Source of the DNA: Skeletonema tropicum
Taxonomy: Eukaryota > Bacillariophyta > Thalassiosirophyceae > Thalassiosirales > Thalassiosiraceae
DNA length: 64,000 nt
Direction: 5' to 3'
Assembly (NCBI GenBank): GCA_037178625.1
Contig: CM074148.1
Location: forward strand, 62,001-126,000
Shown: piece after piece, positions 22,803 through 33,600 of the stretch
How positions within the stretch are numbered: position 1 is the first letter of the stretch
Layout: the number at the start of each line of letters is the position of its first letter
The notes under the pieces: model-generated
Database searches by the model: none
Told to the model about the DNA's origin: nothing
The model's input: only the letters and a program-made list of their open reading frames with translations
Program-made: the position numbers and the translations under genes

Positions 22803-22958
22803 TTGGTATGAAAGGAAATTTCGCTATGTATAAATAGCGGAGTCCACTTACATCAGGGAGAGTTGGGTGATCTCTAACTGCTAGAACAGTCGTGCGGTGA
22901 CAGATTATTAATTCGGTAAATCTGAAGCCAGTCGTCTGAGCAGCGAGACATGGAAATC

Positions 22959-23463
22959 TCTAAAGTAAGCAATAATCTGTCGAATGCCATACAAGCTGCA
23001 AGGCTCCGCGGACAATGGACGATCCTGAAGAAGTGAACGTGGCCGGTGGCGAGAGGTTTCACCCGATCTGGTGTCGTAGGTTGGGAGAGACAACGTTGCT
23101 GGGGATAAGATTCCTAAAGCCCAAATTAGCCGGAAACTGGTGCACTAAGGCACGGCTATTCCTACTCGATTCCCGAAGTATTACTGAGAGAAAGATCCGC
23201 CATAGGCGTCTACTTACTACACGGTGTTATTGTTTATTTTTATTTCTTCGACTGTGAGATGTCGACGTGTCATGGTCGACCTTCAACTCGTGGTGAGATA
23301 AAATCTTATCCCGCCAAAATACGAGCAGATGTCCTTCTCCCGAGGCAGATGGCTTCTCGTTCGTGACGAATCAAAATAACGTAAACCCATATTTCCATAA
23401 TTCCTAACTTCCATATTCCCGATAATGATGATAAAAGGCAGCGTTCCAAATTCACATTTGAGA
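22959..23463 (-). repeat. LTR, right copy (5' LTR of the element), 505 bp
   Basis: Starts TCTAAAGTAAGCAATAATC and ends CACATTTGAGA, followed by the CAAAA duplication. It is shorter than the left LTR by one ~86-bp and one ~7-bp indel. Confidence 0.9.
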
Positions 23464-23950
23464 CAAAAACAAGTGGGACTTTGTGCAAAGAGAAAGTAGA
23501 TGTGTTTACAATCAATAAATGCAGGACACAAGAATCATTGGCTCGAACCCATACATAGAGTGCCCGAGCTAAGCAGTAGTAACAACCAGCGTATTGTACT
23601 TAGGCGCTCAGACAACACAAGATATTCTTTTACCTTGAGATGGATAATGAAGCATTAGATGATTATATTGACACTGATGATATCATCGGGCCATAGTAAA
23701 GAGACAATCGAAGCTTTAATTATATTGTGTGCAGTGGCATGCATGAGAGTGCGTTTGCGTGTAGTTTCTACTAGAGAATGCAGCTCCCACAAAATTCTAC
23801 ATAGGCCTACGTAGGAATTCAAAATGTAGCGCAGTGGGGGTCACCAACTCAATGGACACGCTGCTTTTTTCTACGTACGTACCATAGGACGATTCCTATC
23901 GTAGGTACTCCCACCAAATTCGGCGAGGAACATGCTTTTTTCGCGCGTCG

Positions 23951-24432
23951 ATTTTTTGGAACCGGAGCCTTTCCCACAATTTTTTTGTTAGTGAATCGCT
24001 CTAGCTTTGGGCCATGGTGACCAAAATTAAGTTTCAGGGAAGTGGTTGTTTACATGCTTGTTCCGAGATACTATCCTTTAGGTGACTATTATGAGAGTAT
24101 ATATACTGAGGGGCAGGTGGTGAAGCCTTATATTTTCGTCGAGATATGCATTTGAAGGTGCTCTCTAGCTTGGTACTAGCTTTGATGGCTGATGGCCTGC
24201 CAAATTTGTGCAGCAAAAAGCTAGTGGACTCTCACATGCATTTCTCAGCGGAGCATTGGAATTATTTTACAGCCAACACATGTATAGAACCCCCATTATG
24301 GTCGACAAAAGGGTGGTGATACTGGAAAAGCATATTCGTCAACTCCCCAAAATATAATTTTGGCCATTGTGGCCCAAAGCTAGAGCATTTCACTAACAAA
24401 AAAAATTGAAAAAAGGCTCAGGTTCCAAAAAA
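23951..24432. repeat. Foldback element: ~80-bp imperfect inverted repeats
   Basis: The left arm (23951-24029: ATTTTTTGGAACCGGAGCC ... GTTAGTGAATCGCTCTAGC ... CCAAAATT) pairs with the right arm (24356-24432) at roughly 85% identity by eye. The ~325-bp spacer shows no coding sequence. It could be a MITE or foldback transposon; no target duplication was identified. Confidence 0.65.
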
Positions 24433-24997
24433 CAAAGATTTTGGCGTGGCGCACGGCCTTTATGTCACAACAGACACAGCTCACAAAATACTAACTTTAC
24501 CCTAGCTATTTTGGCAACGCTAATGGAGAGAGCATCATCGACAATAATAAGTACAGCAAGACTCATTCTAGACAAAAATTTCACTAGAATTCGGTTATCC
24601 CCTTGGTAGGTGTCGAAATTCAACGTGGGAGTCAGTACGAGACTTCTCAGGTCCCACTAACAATTTAACTAGGGCCACATTTAAGGTACCTCTGCAAAGC
24701 CAGATAATCAACTATAGTTCAAAAAAGGATCTTCATATGCATAGATGCAATTAGGCTTCATCAAACTGCCTTCTCCACCTAACACAGTCAAGCTACGGCG
24801 ACATCTCACTTTCGCTTGTTGATTTGATCATTTTGTTAGTGATTTACTAATTTAGACGGATATTTTTTGTTAGTGCCCCAAAGCATGAGCACGTGACCAG
24901 AAATCCTAATCGGCAAGCTTATGTAGTGTGCTCGCTCTAGAGGAGTACCTTCTCCTATCTAGTTGGCGATAAATGACGGTCTGAGTATTGTCGTATG

Positions 24998-25082
24998 TCC
25001 GTCACTTCCGTCACTTTCCCATCACATATCCGTCACGTACCCGTCACATATCCGTCACATACCCTTCACATAAACGTCACCT
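24998..25082. repeat. Minisatellite, ~11-bp unit (CCGTCACATA-like)
   Basis: About eight degenerate copies of a CCGTCAC-containing unit, for example TATCCGTCACGTACCCGTCA, in tandem. Confidence 0.8.
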
Positions 25083-26039
25083 ACGGAGACGGATTCCATC
25101 ACATTTTATCTCAGCCGTCCGTCACTTCCAGGGCCTGGTCACTTCAGCTGTCAATAAGCGAATTAGATCCGGACAGACGTGAAATTTGGTGTTTTGAGCA
25201 CATTTTTTGACCATGGCCGCCGCAGAGCCTACTAGCTTTGGCCAAAATCTCAAATCTGCCACAAGTGCTTTTATGGCGAAACAAGTGATAGAGTCGTATT
25301 CTTCTATATCTCAGGAGATGGACAATACACGTTTGGGTTCCATATCTCAGATATGCTCGACAAAATTGTCATCTACATTTGCTAGTAAAATCGTCTAACT
25401 AATGGACAAAATTGTTAGAGAGAATTAATAGCAAAATCTAAATAGGCATATCTCTGCAAGAAAAGCAAATATTCATGTGGTTCCTTCATAGAACTCATTC
25501 GTATGATCATCACCAAAAAGGCTGCACCATTGGTTTGGTGCAAATATTGCTGTTTGTGATTTTGGCCTCCGTAGTAGAAGCCACTTTCATCATGGTGGTT
25601 TTGTAATTGAAACACCAAAACTTCTACTTGGGGGCCTACGTAGGAATTATACCAGGAAAAAATCATCTAAATCACTTATTCAGCGCCTACTATCATGGAA
25701 AGCACACACAGACTTTTACTCACTCGGACAAAAGGATTCCCAAATTGGTATGCGAATCTGGTTGTTATGATTACTTCAATCAACACCTTTGCTTCTAGAA
25801 TAAGCACCGGTTGGTCATTCAATGACAAAGTTCAATACTTATGCCTTCTCTTCATTCGGCATATTCCAAGATGGTTGATCTCTATCTGGTCGATCTTACA
25901 TAAAAAAGTACTAGTACACCTACTCGCCCTTGCTTTGGTCAGAGTCCCACCCCAACCTGTCACCCCAGACCCTCATTTCCTCTCAGGGATGAGCTAGTCT
26001 ACACGGATGGCGCTAGGAACTCACAGGCAGTAGTGTATG

Positions 26040-27677
26040 AAGGATCAAGTGCCTGTTGACAGAAATCACATTGTACGAACTGAGGATGGCACTCGGGTAG
26101 TAGTTACTCCTTCGCCACATCTCAAGACGTTCAATCAGCCAGATCTTACTGATGTTCCCCGCACACCTCTTGATTATTGTAAGGAGATGAAGGACATTAT
26201 AATCCAGAGGAATTTAAGACATTTGTGTACCCAAAGCAATTGTCCCCTGTTCAGCAAGAATTCCTTTCTTGGCACAATCGACTCTATCACATGCCCTTTT
26301 CTCGGATGTTTAAGTTGGCACAGCTGGGAATCCTTCCCAAACGTTTCTTGAAATGCACTGACGTCTTGTGTATCTCATGTAAATTCGTTAAAGCACATCA
26401 GAGATAGGAAAAAGTAAAGTTAACTCTTGAAGCTAACTTTATTTTTGCAAAGAGATCTTCAACTTCAACTTCGTCAACTTTTTTATTTTATGCATAGTGC
26501 CAACTTCAACTTTGTCAACTTTTTAGCATTTGATGATTCTGCCAAGTTCAACTTTGAGTAGGACTGCAAAGTACTCGACACTTTCTCAACTTTCTACATA
26601 TGTAAGAGATTCATTTAATCATATGTTATGGTACTCTCCACCTATTCTATCACCTATCTATGCAAAGACACCTATCTTTGCCACCTTCTTCATGCCACAC
26701 ATATAGCTATGAGAAGCTTCTACTGGTCCATTACAGTTGGCTGGGGTAGTATGCACTGCAGAAGCAATCTCTACACATATTATCAGCAAAGCTACTGCAT
26801 ATGATGGCATTTTGGCCCAGAGTTGAACTTCAAGATACAGCATTTGCCCAACTTTAACTTTCTCAACTTTTTTTCATTTTGGCTGCGGCCAACTTCAACT
26901 TTTCTAACTTTTGAACAAGTTGATGTTGACAGCCGGAAAATTAGGGTACCTAATTAATGGGTATATATACAGAAACTCACTGATATGTAAGTATACGGGT
27001 ACTTTCTGGTAAGTGAATGAAAGCGCACTGTCAACAATATTCCACGAAGGGAATGAAGGGAAATCCACCATGATGGATCTCATTGAAGAAAGTAGAAAAG
27101 AATAACCAATAATAGTGCTATTAGTACTCCCAGTTGACGTGAGGTCGATTCCTCATCTAGACAAACGCTTAGAGATAAGTGGCCTTGAGATAGGCAATGT
27201 GATAACAAACGAAGAACCGGTGCAACGATGTACGGCCTGTAAGGAGTTACAATTTGTGCAACGTGTACATCTTGTGCTGATTTACAGATGTAGACGAACT
27301 TTCAACTTCTCAACTTTTGGACAATGAGCAGATGTCAAACTTTCAACTCTAAGTTCAACTTTATTCTAACACTGAAGCACATTGTCGTCCATGGCGCACT
27401 TGTGCTGGTAAATCAAGTGGAATTCGGAAAAAGAATGAGAAGAAGCCGGGAGGCGGCACATCAGTTGACCAAATTTTTAGTGCTCAGCCTGGGCTGGTGC
27501 CTCAGATGGCCGGACCTCTCGGTTCAAGCCAAATCTAGCTTTGTCGACCTTGTCACCAATTTCGTCTACTGCCATCTCATGACCACTCTCACGTTGGAAG
27601 AGACTCTGCTTGCCAAAACAGCTTACGAGAAACTGCTGGCACAGATGGGCCATAAGGACAAGCACTTCTGTGCCTAA
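26040..27677 (+). pseudogene. Degenerate Ty1/copia (CoDi-like) pre-integrase and integrase fragment
   Basis: At 26225-26407 the plus strand encodes SWHNRLYHMPFSRMFKLAQL, then GILPKRF and CTDVLCISCKFVKAHQR. This is the H..H..C..C zinc domain (GAG_pre-integrase) with the typical KAH ending. At 27434-27660 it continues in shifted frames with PGGGTSVDQIFSAQPGLVPQ and then FVDLVTNFVYCHLMTTLTLE, matching the beginning of a CoDi integrase core (FVDH.SDFVYVHLM). The two parts should be nearly adjacent but are split by about 1 kb of unrelated sequence. Stops and frameshifts make the copy dead. Confidence 0.7.
26415..27425. mobile_element. Nested ~1.0-kb insertion inside the copia remnant
   Basis: The sequence between the two integrase fragments is bounded by GGAAAAAG on both sides (26407-26414 and 27426-27433), which looks like an 8-bp target duplication. 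Inside are five or more degenerate copies of AACTTCAACTTTGTCAACTT (near 26450, 26500, 26550, 26850-26910 and 27300-27365), several near the two ends. No coding sequence is recognised. An 8-bp duplication would fit hAT or Mutator-like (8-9 bp) elements, but clear terminal inverted repeats were not found. Confidence 0.5.
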
Positions 27678-28811
27678 ACAAAGTGATAATTTTTTCACAT
27701 AACCGTCAGAAATGTGGCTTATGTGAAACACGACCACGGCTATTTGAACCGTGACTGTAGTTTATTTGAAAGTGCTACTGCCAGCTTGATTGCACAGTAT
27801 GAGCACCTCTACCAAAGAATCACCCTCAGATCATTCATCTCCTCCTCAACTCGAACTATCAACATGGCCGACGCTTCCAATAGAGAGACACAAGATGCCA
27901 TAACAAACAAACCCGTCCGTACGGTAGCATAAATTTATAAATGACATAAGCGCTATGTCATGGCGCAGCTATCCGTCAAGTTTCATCACTGCAGCTATTG
28001 TATTAATTTCCATAATATCAATAGAGCAGCGACTGCTCACACATCAAATCTCTCGCTCCTTCGCTCACTCCCATACCACCTCTTCTATTACCCCCCATGT
28101 TTAATAACACCCATATTGGCAGTAACCACGCCTTCCTAATAATAATTAATGCCCCCCTATTTATTATTATCCTCATAACTACGCTACACACTCGGATATT
28201 TAAAGCCACACAAGGCAATAATATTTACATGTCCAACAATAAATACATATTATTTCACTTGAATTAATCCTTTAAATAAGCATTATTATTTATCATAGTT
28301 GCTTATCATTTAGTCGATACTATCGGCAATACGATTCTGTCATTATTCCTCTGCATCTTCTTTTGAAGGGTAATAATACTACATTACATCAATGCATCCC
28401 CATCTGTGCGCAATTATTTCGTCATGTTGATGTCGGCTACCGATGCTTCTCAGACGATGGCGGCGGATCAATAAATCCTTCACTGATCGATTGCGCTATG
28501 TATGACGTTGAAAATATGCCGCCATACGTCTTATTGCTCCAAGTATTGGCCGAGAACGAGCCGGTGCCGCCGGGCGAGTTATTGTGATGACTTCGCTCCA
28601 TTTTCTCTCTGCAGAATATTATTAGATATCATGCTACACACAATATTATTATTCAGTTCCTTCGCCCCTCATGTCGGCTATGATGATGCGGCCATGTTGG
28701 TGCTATTTTTATGTGCAGGATTTTTGTGTGCTGTCGTCTACATAGTAGTAAGACATCATCTCCCCATGGTGATGGTCTTCGGGTTCGGATCGGGTGGTGG
28801 GTGGTGGGAGG

Positions 28812-28930
28812 TGGTGATGTTTCCATGGGTGAAATCTCAAAAGTGGGAAAAGCCCATGTACACATCCATCTGTTGTGATGTTCCATGGGTGCAATCTCAA
28901 AAGTGGGAAAAGCCCATGTACATATCCATC
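28812..28930. repeat. Tandem duplication, 60-bp unit, two copies
   Basis: TTCCATGGGTGAAATCTCAA at 28821 and TTCCATGGGTGCAATCTCAA at 28881 start two near-identical units that share AAGTGGGAAAAGCCCATGTA. Confidence 0.9.
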
Positions 28931-29170
28931 CGCGATCACTACTACAGCCCTACTTACTACAGCCCCCAAAGCACCGCGCACCACACACCTCAACACATAG
29001 GTTTGTTATATCTTGTTTTTTTGCAGTCTAGTACCACCTATATTTCAGCACCTTATTATACAGCCCATTTTTAGTATTTCTTCTTTGTCCTTATTTTTTT
29101 GTGTTACTAGAGAATGTCAGCACCTTATATTTGGAATTCCACGTGTAGTCTTCTGTTAGGTTTCTAAATC

Positions 29171-29250
29171 GTTTATCACACTGGTACTTACCAGAACCAA
29201 TGTTCTATTCTTAATAGTTTATTGCACTGGTACTTACCAGAACCAATGTT
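29171..29250. repeat. Tandem duplication, 46-bp unit, two copies
   Basis: Two copies containing CACTGGTACTTACCAGAACC, itself a partial palindrome (TGGTacttACCA), start at 29171 and 29217. Confidence 0.9.
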
Positions 29251-29594
29251 ATAATCTCAACCAATATGTTTCGACCTGTGGAGGACAGCCCGGACCGTGC
29301 TTGCCCGTTATCCTCATGGCTACAAAATGGTCCTCAACACACCAACGCTGCGCCGAAGGCAACCGAGCAAAGCAACCATGTCGTCGGAACTCTTGGCAGC
29401 ACACAACACACACAGTAGTAAATTAATCATCAAATAGCACACCCCCCCCTCTGCTGTTGCCCCCCCTATCGATTAATTATCAATTGGGCCAAAAATAAGT
29501 CCCCCCTCCCCTCCCCAAACAAAGAATTAAGAATTAATCAATTATTATTATTCGTCGCATCATCGGCAGCGCCAACCATTATTTAAACTGGACA

Positions 29595-30653
29595 ATGAGC
29601 AGTCATCAACATCCGCCGCCGCCGCCGCCTCCTTCTCGTCCTCCTCCCCCGCCACCGCTGCCACCACCACCGCCACCGCTGCCGCCACAGCAACAACAGC
29701 AGCAACAACCAGCAAACGATTCGACTCCGTCGCCACCAAAGCGACAGCGAGTAAATTCTGTCGGGGGAGATAATAACAATAACGGTGCTAACACATACAA
29801 CAATAATGACCATCAGGATGAGGAAGATCACTTTGACTATGATGGGCTAGATGCGGATTGGGAATCAGCACACTATTTAGAGGTGAATTTATTCGGAGTC
29901 TATTGTACCGCTGACAAATGTGCACACAATCCTATTCTCCAACGTCGAGGAACCAATTGTTGGATTCCATCACACAATGTGATGAGAGATCACTGGAATA
30001 CAAATAGATGCTATCCTGTTGGGACCCCCATCGCGTTAAAGACAGAGAAAGAACTAAGGAGCAAGCAGATTCAACTCCACAACAAACTTCAGCGGAGCAC
30101 ACAGCAAGAAGTAGATAAACTAATTGCTGCTGAATTTCCTTCTAATTGCAAAGTGTTGACTGGGAAGTACTTTTACTGTGTTAATTGTGGTTTCTTTGCA
30201 AAGAGGAGGCCTGATACGAAAGCTCATTTTGGAGGGAAAACAAAGAAGATGGAATGCAATGTTTCACAACACCTACGAGATGGCGGTCAAGTATTGGAGG
30301 GAATCCACGGCATAAAGTGCCCCCGAGCTGTGGTGGAGCTGGTCCGAAACAAACAATTCAAGTTACCATATCCTCATGCTGCTGCAAATGAACCTACTCC
30401 TACTCGTACTACTCGCACTACTACTGCTGCAAGAACTCCTTCATCACGAAGACACTACAGTGAGTTCACACAATTTTGACTTGTTTGGCAATGTTTTTAT
30501 TACCATCTCACTCAATTCTGTCCATATCAATTTTCAGATTCACCTAGTAGTTCCTTGCTGTTGGTGTCAGACCTGGATAGAGGCATTGTTACTGCTACTC
30601 CAGAAGAGATGAGGGAAGCAAAAGCATTGGGAAAAAAAAAAAATATCCAGTGA
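29595..30653 (+). CDS. Zinc-binding hypothetical protein, truncated by the satellite array, 326 aa
   Basis: Exon 1 is 29595-30459 and exon 2 is 30538-30653, joined across a 78-nt GTGAGT...TTTCAG intron that keeps the frame. The N-terminus is a Pro/Gln run followed by an acidic linker. The core has zinc-ligand candidates in two groups: VYCTADKCAHNP, then YFYCVNCGFFAKRRPDTKAH with a following MECNVSQH. This gives C-x2-C...H...C...H, reminiscent of a BED or C2H2 finger, so DNA binding is possible but unproven. Exon 2 reads NSPSSSLLLVSDLDRGIVT and MREAKALGKKK. It then meets the poly-A and the first satellite monomer, whose TGA supplies the stop. The natural C-terminus is probably lost. No family is recognised. 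Confidence 0.65.
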
Positions 30654-33600
30654 GATATCTAGCACTGGGCATCGGCATCAATATCCAGTGAGATATCTAG
30701 CACTGGGCATCGATATCCAGTGAGAGGATATCTAACACTGGGCATCGATGTCACCAGATATCTAGCACTGGGCATCAATATCCCCAGATATCCAGCACTG
30801 GGCATAGATATCCCCAGATATCTAGCTCTGGGCATCAATATCCAATGAGATATCTAGCACTGGGCATCGATATCACCATATATCTAGCACTGGGCATCGA
30901 TATCCAGCACTGGGCATCGATATCCAGTGAGATATCTAGCTCTGGGCATCAATATCCAATGAGATATCTAGCACTGGGCATCGATATCACCATATATCTA
31001 GCACTGGGCATCGATATCCATTGAGATATCTAGCACAGGGCATCGATATCCAGTGAGATATCTAGCACTGGGCATTGATATGCCCAGATATCGCAAGATT
31101 TCTAGCACTGGGCATCGGCATCAATATCCTGTGAGATATCTAGCACTGGGCATCGATATCCAGTGAGAGGATATCTAACACTGGGCATCGATGTCACCAG
31201 ATATCTAGCACTGGGCATCAATATCCCCAGATATCCAGCACTGGGCATAGATATTCCCAGATATCTAGCTTTGGGCATCGATATCCAATGAGATATCTAG
31301 CACTGGGCATCGATATCACCATATATCTAGCACTGGGCATCGATATCCAGCACTGGGCATCGATATCCAGTGAGATATCTAGCTCTGGGCATCAATATCC
31401 AATGAGATATCTAGCACTGGGCATCGATATCACCATATATCTAGCACTGGGCATCGATATCCATTGAGATATCTAGCACAGGGCATCGATATCCAGTGAG
31501 ATATCTAGCACTGGGCATTGATATGCCCAGATATCCAGCACTGTGCATCGATATCCCCAGATAGCCAGCACTGGGCATCAATATCGCCAGATATCTAGCT
31601 CTGGGCATCGATATCCAGTGAGATATCTAGGACTGGACATCGATATCGCCTTATATCTAGCACTGGGCATCGATATCCTGTGAGATATCTAGCACTGGGC
31701 ATCGATATCGCAAGATTTCTAGCACTGGGCATCGGCATCAATATCCAGTGAGATATCTAGCACTGGGCATCGATATCCAGTGAGAGGATATCTAACACTG
31801 GGCATCGATGTCACCAGATATCTAGCACTGGGCATCAATATCCCCAGATATCCAGCACTGGGCATAGATATCCCCAGATATCTAGCTCTGGGCATCGATA
31901 TCCAATGAGATATCTAGCACTGGGCATCGATATCACCATATATCTAGCACTGGGCATCGATATCCAGCACTGGGCATCGATATCCAGTGAGATATCTAGC
32001 TCTGGGCATCAATATCCAATGAGATATCTAGCACTGGGCATCGATATTACCATATATCTAGCACTGGGCATCGATATCCATTGAGATATCTAGCACAGGG
32101 CATCGATATCCAGTGAGATATCTAGCACTGGGCATTGATATGCCCAGATATCCAGCACTGTGCATCGATATCCCCAGATAGCCAGCACAGGGCATCAATA
32201 TCGCCAGATATCTAGCTCTGGGCATTGATATCCAGTGAGATATCTAGGACTGGACATCGATATCGCCTGATATCTAGCACTGGGCATCGATATCCTGTGA
32301 GATATCTAGCACTGGGCATCGATATCGCAAGATTTCTAGCACTGGGCATCGGCATCAATATCCAGTGAGATATCTAGCACTGGGCATCGATATCCAGTGA
32401 GAGGATATCTAACACTGGGCATCGATGTCACCAGATATCTAGCACTGGGCATCAATATCCCCAGATATCCAGCACTGGGCATAGATATCCCCAGATATCT
32501 AGCTCTGGGCATCGATATCCAATGAGATATCTAGCACTGGGCATCGATGTCACCATATATCTAGCACTGGGCATCGATATCCAGCACTGGGCATCGATAT
32601 CCAGTGAGATATCTAGCTCTGGGCATCAATATCCAATGAGATATCTAGCACTGGGCATCGATATCACCATATATCTAGCACTGGGCATCGATATCCATTG
32701 AGATATCTAGCACAGGGCATCGATATCCAGTGAGATATCTAGCACTGGGCATTGATATGCCCAGATATCCAGCACTGTGCATCGATATCCCCAGATAGCC
32801 AGCACTGGGCATCAATATCGCCAGATATCTAGCTCTGGGCATCGATATCCAGTGAGATATCTAGGACTGGACATCGATATCGCCTGATATCTAGCACTGG
32901 GCATCGATATCCTGTGAGATATCTAGCACTGGGCATCGATATCGCAAGATTTCTAGCACTGGACATCGACATCAATATCCAGTGAGATATCTAGCACTGG
33001 GCATCGATATCCAGTGAGAGGATATCTAACACTGGGCATCGATGTCACCAGATATCTAGCACTGGGCATCAATGTCCCCAGATATCCAGCACTGGGCATA
33101 GATATCCCCAGATATCTAGCTCTGGGCATCGATATCCAATGAGATATCTAGCACTGGGCATCGATATCACCATATATCTAGCACTGGGCATCGATATCCA
33201 GCACTGGAATCGATATCCAGTGAGATATCTAGCTCTGGGCATCAATATCCAATGAGATATCTAGCACTGGGCATCGATATCACCATATATCTAGCACTGG
33301 GCATCGATAAACCAGTGAGATATCTAGCACAGGGCATCGATATCCAGTGAGATATCTAGCTCTGGGCATTGATATGCCCAGATATCCAGCACTGTGCATC
33401 GATATCCCCAGATAGCCAGCACTGGGCATCAATATCGCCAGATATCTAGCTCTGGGCATCGATATCCAGTGAGATATCTAGGACTGGACATCGATATCGC
33501 CTGATATCTAGCACTGGGCATCGATATCCTGTGAGATATCTAGCACTGGGCATCGATATCGCAAGATTTCTAGCACTGGGCATTGATATCCAGTGAGATA

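Larger units (their letters stand above)
19360..23463 (-). mobile_element. Non-autonomous CoDi-like LTR retrotransposon, 4104 bp, TSD CAAAA
   Basis: Two near-identical LTRs (19360-19957 and 22959-23463) flank a 3.0-kb interior with one intact gag-protease ORF on the minus strand. A perfect 5-bp target duplication, CAAAA, flanks the element (19355-19359 and 23464-23468). The LTR ends form a short inverted TCT...AGA rather than TG...CA. Next to the 3' LTR (left side) the sense strand shows a purine-rich tract, GGTTGGGGAG. No integrase or reverse transcriptase can be found, and the interior left over outside the ORF is only ~360 bp. The element must therefore borrow polymerase functions. Confidence 0.9.
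23469..25990. other. Transposon debris without intact gene
   Basis: No intact gene. It holds a foldback inverted repeat (23951-24432), a minisatellite (24998-25082) and another partial copy of the foldback end near 24829-24875 (TTTTGTTAGTGATTTACTAA). A short ATG-led frame at 25207-25398 is open but unrecognised. Confidence 0.45.
27681..29594. other. Intergenic, with two short tandem duplications
   Basis: No gene is firmly supported. AT-rich stretch 27930-28330. A short plus-strand frame ending at 28587 (NPSLIDCAMYDVENMPPYV) looks protein-like but lacks context. The ~100 bp upstream of 29595 are AT-rich and likely hold the next gene's promoter. Confidence 0.4.

Noticed and set aside
23541..23577. 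tRNA or SINE-like A and B boxes on the minus strand (TTAGCTCGGGCA, GGGTTCGAGCC)
   Set aside because: The boxes are only ~15 bp apart and no acceptor, D or anticodon stems can be drawn.
27681..29594. Gene with exons at 28363-28587 and 28631-29074
   Set aside because: The frames can be joined only with weak splice sites, and the second part includes a tandem duplication with no protein resemblance.
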